Part shown: piece after piece, positions 31,663-36,553 of the stretch
Layout: every line of letters starts with the position of its first letter
Position numbering within the stretch: position 1 is the first letter of the stretch
Assembly: GCA_018714725.1 (NCBI GenBank)
Contig: DVMZ01000102.1
Span: 1-36,553 of the forward strand
From: Candidatus Scatosoma pullistercoris
Lineage (GTDB): Bacteria > Bacillota > Clostridia > Christensenellales > Borkfalkiaceae
DNA: 36,553 bases
Direction: 5' to 3'
Translations under genes and position numbers: made by a program
The notes under the pieces: model-generated
What the model was told of the DNA's origin: nothing
Database searches by the model: none
The model's input: only the letters and a program-made list of their open reading frames with translations

Positions 31663-32730
31663 TTATCCGAGAATTTCAGAAACGACGGCGTCCATTTCCG
31701 GAAAACTCCGCTCCATTTCCGAAGCGAGCCGCACCTGCGTCCGGCAACGCACGAGGTTATGCCCGGGATACTTGGTGGCAAAATAAGTGTCTCCCGACAG
31801 ATAATCGGCCAGGAATCGCATACCGCACTCCGCCGTCATCAGATAGGCACCATAGGAAAACAGCTGCTTTTCCCGAGGGGTGACTTTGGGCTTCACCGCT
31901 CCGCAGTAGCCTTCCGCATACGCCTTGAACAGCGAGATGTCAAAATGCACTTTATCGAGATCCTGTTCGTCCTCGGCGGCAGTCGAAGCGCCGAAACGGA
32001 TGGAATCCCCGAAATCGTAAAGCATGGAGCCGGGCATCACGGTGTCGAGGTCAATCACGGCCCGCGCCTCGTTGGTTTCCGCGTCCATCAGAATATTGTT
32101 GAGTTTGGTATCGTTATGGGTGACGCGCAGCGGAACCGAGCCGTCTTTCAGCCCCTCCGCCACCTTCCCGTAAGTGTCGGCATGGGACAGGAAGAAATCG
32201 ATTTCCGGCCGGCACTCCTTCGCGCGGCCGAACGCATCCGCTTCGAGCGCGGCGCGAAAATCCGCAAACCGCTTGGGCGTGTCGTGGAAATGGGGAATGG
32301 TTTCCGTCAGCACCGAGGCGTCGAATCCCGCCAGGCAATTCTGAAATTCCCCGAAGGCCTTTCCGGAATTGAAAAATACTTTCTTATCCGTCACCTTCTG
32401 ATAAGTGACGGTGTTTTCGATGAAATCATACACCCGGTAACATTCCTTTCCTTTGAGAAAAGGCTTCCCTTCCAGCGTGGGCACGACGTTGAGCGTCTCC
32501 GCGCCGCTGGCACGCAGGTATTCGGTGACCGCACAGATATTCCGCATCAGGTTGTCCGGATCGGGGAATACGTGAGTGTTCATCTTCTGCATGATGTACC
32601 GCTTTTCCGTCGTGCAGACCAAAAGCGTGAGATTGATGTGCCCCTCTCCGTAAGGCTGTATATCGGTTACTTTTCCTTGCAGGCGGAAGCTCTCCGCCGC
32701 ACTTTTATATTCCTTCATAAAGTCCGTCAC
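31663..32730 (-). CDS. APH-fold sugar kinase (NahK-like), paired with nucleotidyltransferase
   Basis: A 355-residue kinase paralogous to the one at 4510-5619: shared GHIN, QKMNTHVF, FGEFQ, LRVTHNDTKLNNIL, VIDLDTVMPG, DFGDSIRFG and ECGMRFLADYL. The APH catalytic Asp/Asn and the DFGD metal site are intact. Its GTG start at 32730 lies inside the end of the nucleotidyltransferase gene (26-nt overlap) with GGAGGA 7 nt upstream, so the two are translationally coupled. Together they suggest sugar + ATP to sugar-1-phosphate, then activation to an NDP-sugar, as in N-acetylhexosamine salvage by NahK. The actual sugar is unknown. An in-frame ATG at 32718 is the alternative start. Confidence 0.87.
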   Translation of the reverse strand: MTDFMKEYKSAAESFRLQGKVTDIQPYGEGHINLTLLVCTTEKRYIMQKMNTHVFPDPDNLMRNICAVTEYLRASGAETLNVVPTLEGKPFLKGKECYRVYDFIENTVTYQKVTDKKVFFNSGKAFGEFQNCLAGFDASVLTETIPHFHDTPKRFADFRAALEADAFGRAKECRPEIDFFLSHADTYGKVAEGLKDGSVPLRVTHNDTKLNNILMDAETNEARAVIDLDTVMPGSMLYDFGDSIRFGASTAAEDEQDLDKVHFDISLFKAYAEGYCGAVKPKVTPREKQLFSYGAYLMTAECGMRFLADYLSGDTYFATKYPGHNLVRCRTQVRLASEMERSFPEMDAVVSEILG

Positions 32731-33559
32731 GTACGTATCCTCCGATGGCTTCTTTCACTTCGGCGAGGTCCTCGCGATAGGTGATGCCGTACCACTTATC
32801 CGCATTTCTGAATACGCGCACCGTCGCCTTGCCCTCTTCCAGCGCCTTGGAAATAACCGAGGGAATGAAGAACTCGTCCTTGGCGAGATTGGCCGTCGCC
32901 AGGAACTTCTGATACTCCTTACGGAGAATCCCGAAAATATCGGGCGTAAGCCCCCAGAGGTTCATCGAAACGGGGGTATCCGCCGGAAGCGTCACTGTTT
33001 TTCCGTCCTTTTCATAACTCCCGTCGGGAGAAATTTTGGTGACCTCGGTCACTTTTTTCAGATATCCGTTTTCCGTCTCGCAGATTCCGCGGGAAACGGT
33101 GCCGTTTTTGCTGAGCGTATTTCCCAGATGATACGCCGTCATCGCATATTCCCCGTCCTTCGCCTGCGAAAGGTGTTTCTGAATATCGAAAAACGCATTG
33201 TGTCCGTAGTAGTCGTCCGCATTGATGATGGCAAACGGCTCTTTCACGACGTCCGCACAGCAGAGAATCGCGTGCGCCGTTCCGAACGGCTTGGTCCTGC
33301 CCGCAGGCAGATCCTTCATGTCCTGCAAGACATATTCCACCTTCGCATGCTTTGCAATGCGATTGCCGACCAGCCGCTTGAAATCCTCTTCCATGTCCTC
33401 GCGGACGATGAAAACCGTCTTGTCAAACCCCGCTTTCGTCGCGTCGTAAACGGAAAAATCGAGAATCCCTTTTCCGTCGGGCGTGACGGGTTCCGCCTGT
33501 TTCAGCCCGCCGAACCGGCTGCCCATTCCGGCCGCCATTACCACAAGTGTCGTCTTCAT
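32705..33559 (-). CDS. Sugar-1-phosphate nucleotidyltransferase
   Basis: A 284-residue GT-A-like nucleotidyltransferase. It shows the N-terminal signature MAAGMGSRFGGLKQ (8-21; the GxGxRxG phosphate loop), nucleotide-contact GTAHAIL (93-99) and metal-binding NADDYYG (113-119). It lacks the beta-helix acyltransferase domain of GlmU. It is coupled to the kinase, so its substrate is probably the kinase product. It might also supply the uridylyltransferase step missing near glmM/glmS, but that is speculation. AGGAGG lies 13 nt before the ATG, an unusually long spacing with no in-frame alternative start between. The gene is divergent from the AraC-type regulator. Confidence 0.88.
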   Translation of the reverse strand: MKTTLVVMAAGMGSRFGGLKQAEPVTPDGKGILDFSVYDATKAGFDKTVFIVREDMEEDFKRLVGNRIAKHAKVEYVLQDMKDLPAGRTKPFGTAHAILCCADVVKEPFAIINADDYYGHNAFFDIQKHLSQAKDGEYAMTAYHLGNTLSKNGTVSRGICETENGYLKKVTEVTKISPDGSYEKDGKTVTLPADTPVSMNLWGLTPDIFGILRKEYQKFLATANLAKDEFFIPSVISKALEEGKATVRVFRNADKWYGITYREDLAEVKEAIGGYVRDGLYEGI

Positions 33560-33744
33560 GTTGAAATGATAACCTCCTGACGAATTTTTCTGCCCGGGCG
33601 CGCCCGCGCCGCTAAGCCGTCGGCCGAAGTTCCTTCCGGCTTCCGCTTTGCATCGGCTTCTCGTCGAATTCCGGCCGTTTTTCGTCCCGCCTAAACCCGG
33701 CTCCTGCCTGCGCTTCCGCCGGCAAAAAATTTTTCGGCCGCCCG

Positions 33745-33773
33745 TTGACTTTTTCCCTTTCGTCTGCTATAAT
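33745..33773 (+). promoter_or_regulatory. Sigma-A-type promoter of the AraC-family gene
   Basis: TTGACT (33745-33750), 17-bp spacer, TATAAT (33768-33773). The -10 lies in the palindrome TATAATTATA, so a minus-strand -10 overlaps it, but I see no good minus-strand -35. Confidence 0.75.
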
Positions 33774-33796
33774 TATAACATATTGAAAAACAAACG

Positions 33797-33821
33797 GATA
33801 TACGTTATTTTATCGTATATC
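33797..33821. promoter_or_regulatory. 8-bp inverted repeat in the AraC-gene leader
   Basis: GATATACG (33797-33804), a 9-nt AT-only spacer and CGTATATC (33814-33821), between the promoter and the ATG at 33857. It may be an operator for autoregulation and for the divergent nucleotidyltransferase operon, or an RNA hairpin. Confidence 0.55.
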
Positions 33822-33856
33822 TATAAAATCTGATACTTTTTTTCGGAGAGACAGAC

Positions 33857-34687
33857 ATGGAAACCGGATTGTATCGGGAATGTCCCGTCAGAAACGCGCT
33901 GGCCATCGACTCGCTGTATACCTTTTCCCGCCGCCGCTTCCCGGAAGGCTACTCTTTCAAGGGCGAAACGCACGATTTTGCCGAAGTGGTGTGCGTCACC
34001 GCCGGCAAAGCGGGAATCACTGCGGGGAAAAACGTTTACGTCCTGTCCGCCGGGCAGATGATTCTGCACGTTCCCGGCGAATTTCACGCCATCTGGTCGG
34101 ATTGCGGCACCGAACCGGAAACCATCATTTTTTCCTTCCGCGCCTCTGTCCTGCCCGAACTCCCGACCCGCGTATTCACCCTCCCGCCCGAACGGGTCAG
34201 CGAGCTGCAATCGATTTTCCGAGCGGCGGAAAACGCTTTCGTGCTGGAAGGGAACAATGTGGAACGGGTCCGGGAGGGCAATGAAACGGCTGCTTCCGCC
34301 GTCGTCAAACGGCTGGAACTCTTTCTGCTCGCCGCGCTGTCCGGCCGGAACGCCGCCAATCCGGAATACGTCAGCCGAAGCGCGGAAAATTATATCCGCA
34401 TTCTTTCCGTCATGGAAGAAAAAATCGGCGACTCTCTCGACGCGGAAACGCTGGCGCGGCTGTGCAATCTCAGCGTCCCCGCGCTGGAAAAAACCGTCCG
34501 CCGCTACTCCGGTTGCGGCGCCATGGCCCATTATAACGCCCTGCGCATGCAGCGCGCCGCAGAACTGCTCGCCGACGGCTTTTCGGTCAAAGAAACGGCC
34601 CTTTCTCTCGGCTTTTCCAATCAGAATTATTTCAGCGCCTGCTTCAAAAAATGGTCGGGCAAAGCTCCGTCCGCCGCGCGCGGATAA
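33857..34687 (+). CDS. AraC-family transcriptional regulator
   Basis: A 276-residue regulator. The N-terminal cupin-like sensor domain (about 10-110, with HDFAEVVCVTAG and GQMILHVPGEFHAIW, typical of sugar-sensing AraC proteins) is followed by two helix-turn-helix units, LDAETLARLCNLSVPALEKT (about 196-215) and FSVKETALSLGFSNQNYFSA with CFKKWSGKAPSAARG at the end. The ATG has GGAGAG 6 nt upstream. It is divergent from the nucleotidyltransferase/kinase operon and probably controls it in response to a sugar. The inverted repeat at 33797-33821 is a candidate site. Confidence 0.94.
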   Translation: METGLYRECPVRNALAIDSLYTFSRRRFPEGYSFKGETHDFAEVVCVTAGKAGITAGKNVYVLSAGQMILHVPGEFHAIWSDCGTEPETIIFSFRASVLPELPTRVFTLPPERVSELQSIFRAAENAFVLEGNNVERVREGNETAASAVVKRLELFLLAALSGRNAANPEYVSRSAENYIRILSVMEEKIGDSLDAETLARLCNLSVPALEKTVRRYSGCGAMAHYNALRMQRAAELLADGFSVKETALSLGFSNQNYFSACFKKWSGKAPSAARG

Positions 34688-35041
34688 TGCGGTCAGATCG
34701 TGCTCCTCGACGTCCGCTATATCTTGCAAATCTCCGCCCGCCGCACGGATAATGCGCATAATCTTATTTCTGTTTTTCCTTTCTGTTTTTTCCTTTCTGT
34801 TTCTGCTTCGCTTCTTAACGTCTGCTCTATGTCGATCTCTCTTTTTGTCTATGACCTCATCCCTGCCCCGCCTTTTCGCTCAACAACATTCTCTTTCTGC
34901 AAAGGAACTGATCCCCCGCCGTCTTTTCTGCCCTTTCTGATTTTCCCCTTCGCAAATCTTTTTCAGTCCATTTAATCCATGCTTCCCCGGGAATCCCCGG
35001 GGAATTTTATTCCGGAAGACTTTCAGACATTTCCGCGGCAA
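34688..35041. other. 354-bp gene-free interval with pyrimidine-rich repeats
   Basis: Between convergent AraC-type and YlmH-like genes. From about 34765 the plus strand is pyrimidine-rich, with three imperfect 13-14-bp copies of TTTCTGTTTTTCC (34768-34806). GGATAATGCG occurs twice (near 34682 and 34746). A terminator stands at 34985-35011. I see no gene. Confidence 0.6.
34985..35011 (+). terminator. Rho-independent terminator
   Basis: CCCCGGG (34985-34991), loop AATC, CCCGGGG (34996-35002), then AATTTTATT. It is oriented for plus-strand transcripts from the AraC-family gene, about 300 bp past its stop, and faces the end of the YlmH-like gene. Confidence 0.65.
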
Positions 35042-35812
35042 CTACTCACTACTTGCCCCGGAGGGCCGCCCGTCCTTCTGCACCCGGACCCGCAATCTTC
35101 CCTTGCGGCTTTCGCCGACGACCTCCGCCAAGGTAAACCGCCCCTTCCCGCGGACGGTAACCCCGTCTCCCGGCGCCAGTTCCCGCGAAGGCCGGGCACA
35201 CACTCTGCCGTTGATAAACACTCGTTCCGCCTGAAAATACGCCGCCGCGTCCGTCCGCGAAAGACGGAACACCGCCGCCACGGCGCAATCAGCGCGGAGC
35301 GAGGACAAAAAGAAATAGCCGTCTTCTTTTTCCGCCATTACCGGCACTGCCGTTTCCGCGCGCGTCGCCTTCACCTCGGTATGGCGCACCCGGAGGAGAT
35401 TTTCCTCCACAAACGGCGCAATGCGGCTGAGACAATACACATACGCCTCTTTTTCCGAAACGAAAATGTCCCCCAGCGTGTTTCGCTCGATTCCCAAAGA
35501 AAGGAGGGCGCCGAGATAGTCCCGGTGGGTGAGCGGCTCCGGAAATTTCCCGCCGGCGGGCACGATTTTCAGCGCCGCGATCGGAAATTCCTCTTCATAA
35601 TCGCAATCTCCGAACCGGATCATCTTGCGTTCCGTTTCCTCCGCCCCGCCCCAAAGACGGGTGCCCGCATAGGAATATTCCCGCTCCGCGTTGTAGAAAT
35701 ATCCGAGCTCCGCAGGCGATAAAAATTCCGTAAACGCATACCTGCCCCTCTCATAAGCCCGTTGCGCCAGTTCGGCAAAACGACTTCTCCACCACTTTTC
35801 CGCTTCGTCCAC
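35042..35812 (-). CDS. YlmH-like RNA-binding S4-domain protein
   Basis: A 256-residue protein with an N-terminal YlmH-type domain (RAYERGRYAFTEFLSPAELG, later HRDYLGALLSLGIERNTLGD) and a C-terminal S4 RNA-binding domain from about 175 (LSRTDAAAYFQAERVFINGR, RPSRELAPGDGVTVRGKGRF). YlmH is linked in Bacillota to cell division and to rescue of stalled ribosomes. The GTG start at 35812 has GGAGGA 8 nt upstream and lies 1 nt after the stop of the upstream thiolation gene. The frame remains open 40 codons upstream but overlaps that gene. Length matches YlmH (about 257). Confidence 0.92.
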   Translation of the reverse strand: MDEAEKWWRSRFAELAQRAYERGRYAFTEFLSPAELGYFYNAEREYSYAGTRLWGGAEETERKMIRFGDCDYEEEFPIAALKIVPAGGKFPEPLTHRDYLGALLSLGIERNTLGDIFVSEKEAYVYCLSRIAPFVEENLLRVRHTEVKATRAETAVPVMAEKEDGYFFLSSLRADCAVAAVFRLSRTDAAAYFQAERVFINGRVCARPSRELAPGDGVTVRGKGRFTLAEVVGESRKGRLRVRVQKDGRPSGASSE

Positions 35813-35813
35813 T

Positions 35814-36553
35814 CTATATTTCCTCCGGCCCGAAATTTTCCAGGAAGGAATGGCGGACTCCGTGCCTCTTATAGGCGACCAGCGTGTCCAGCTGTACGTT
35901 GTGTATACTCTGAAAGATATTGTCTTCCACATGCGGGTTTTCCCGTTTCAGCTCCGCAATCAGCGCTTTGACGCGCGCGCGGGCGGAGAAGGCAGACGCG
36001 CCCGCCACCGAATCGGTAAACCGGCAGGCGCAGGCGATAAATTGCAGGCCGTTGTGCTCCTTCCAGCGCAGAATATCCTCTTCGAGTACGCAATACAGCG
36101 GACGGATAAGTTCCATCCCCTCGAAATTGGTGCTTTTGATCCGCGGCAACATCCCCTGAATCTGACCGCCGTACAACATGCCCATCAGCGTGGTTTCGAT
36201 AACATCGCTCTTATGATGTCCTAAGGCGATCTTGTTGCAACCCAACTCCTTTGCTTTCGCATACAGATGTCCGCGACGCATGCGCGCGCAAAGATAACAG
36301 GGCGCCTCGGCGGCAACGGCGTCCGTAGAAGCAAAAATATCCGTCTCGAAAACGGTGACGGGAACGTGCAGCAGCGCCGCGTTCTCTTCGATCCGGCGGC
36401 GATTTTCGGCATTATATCCCGGGTCCATGACAAGAAAAACGGGCTCGAAAGGAATTTCGCTGTGCCGGTGCAATTCCTGCATGAGTTTCGCCATCAGCAT
36501 GCTGTCCTTTCCGCCCGAAATACACACGGCAATCTTATCGCCCGCTTCGATCA
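35814..36553 (-). CDS. TtcA-like tRNA thiolation PP-loop ATPase, truncated at window edge
   Basis: An adenylating tRNA 2-thiolation enzyme of the TtcA/TtuA branch. The PP-loop CISGGKDSMLMAKLM, paired cysteines in APCYLCARMRRG (possible iron-sulfur ligands), GHHKSDVIETTLM and RPLYCVLEEDILRWKEHNGL are visible. The reading frame stays open to the window end, where IEAGDKIAVCISGGKDS reads like the usual approach to the PP-loop, so the true start lies outside. About 246 residues are present. The YlmH-like gene begins 1 nt after its stop, making a translation/tRNA-related operon. Which tRNA position it modifies cannot be told. Confidence 0.9.
   Translation of the reverse strand, partial: IEAGDKIAVCISGGKDSMLMAKLMQELHRHSEIPFEPVFLVMDPGYNAENRRRIEENAALLHVPVTVFETDIFASTDAVAAEAPCYLCARMRRGHLYAKAKELGCNKIALGHHKSDVIETTLMGMLYGGQIQGMLPRIKSTNFEGMELIRPLYCVLEEDILRWKEHNGLQFIACACRFTDSVAGASAFSARARVKALIAELKRENPHVEDNIFQSIHNVQLDTLVAYKRHGVRHSFLENFGPEEI

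Noticed and set aside
1..36553. tRNA, rRNA, CRISPR arrays, insertion sequences or phage genes
   Set aside because: No T-arm GGTTCGAAT-type motif in a foldable setting, no regular spaced repeats and no transposase or phage protein in any frame were seen by eye; a tRNAscan/CRISPR search would be the firm test.

Overview
The window looks like a chromosomal segment of a moderately GC-rich member of the Bacillota, most likely class Clostridia. The evidence is strong AGGAGG-type ribosome binding sites, near-consensus sigma-A promoters (TTGACA, 17 bp, TATAAT), a DarA/PstA-type c-di-AMP receptor, a YlmH-like S4 protein, a BmrCD-like heterodimeric ABC exporter, paired half-size CHR transporters and an Aquifex-type aconitase. 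The class assignment is inference from gene content only. I saw no phage, transposon, tRNA, rRNA or CRISPR sequence, and base use is even throughout.

Layout. 1-4053: a TetR-type regulator divergent from an ABC ATPase/FtsX-type permease pair. 4054-4509: strong hairpins and a 29-residue membrane microprotein. 4510-12201 (minus strand): a sugar-nucleotide block with a GlmU-like acetyltransferase lacking a uridylyltransferase domain, glmM, glmS, a membrane-anchored UDP-GlcNAc 4,6-dehydratase-like protein and a sugar kinase. 12731-18988 (minus): aconitase, isocitrate dehydrogenase, proB, proA and proC, which read as a citrate-to-proline route apart from the amination of 2-oxoglutarate. 19418-23380 (plus): a MarR-type regulator and a heterodimeric ABC exporter. 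23461-26149: a LysR-type regulator divergent from a c-di-AMP receptor gene fused operonically to two CHR (chromate-family) half-transporters. 26472-29072 (minus): short-chain dehydrogenase, SIMPL protein and ribokinase. 29466-31585 (plus): GH27 alpha-galactosidase, a small CxxC protein and a sugar O-acetyltransferase. 31663-33559 (minus): an overlapping nucleotidyltransferase/sugar kinase pair, divergent from an AraC-type regulator (33857-34687). 35042-36553 (minus): a YlmH-like protein and a TtcA-like tRNA thiolation enzyme that runs off the window.

The genes suggest a gut-type fermenter that takes in plant galactosides and other sugars (GH27, ribokinase, sugar kinases), makes amino-sugar nucleotides for wall or capsule, and makes its own glutamate-family amino acids. 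The most unusual context is the c-di-AMP receptor co-transcribed with a two-gene CHR transporter, with the LysR gene fired from an overlapping opposed promoter. It looks like a PII-like protein paired with a transporter (as GlnK with AmtB), with c-di-AMP as the signal. Also notable are the citrate-to-proline operon and a roughly 260-nt leader with its own terminator hairpin ahead of the lone acetyltransferase.
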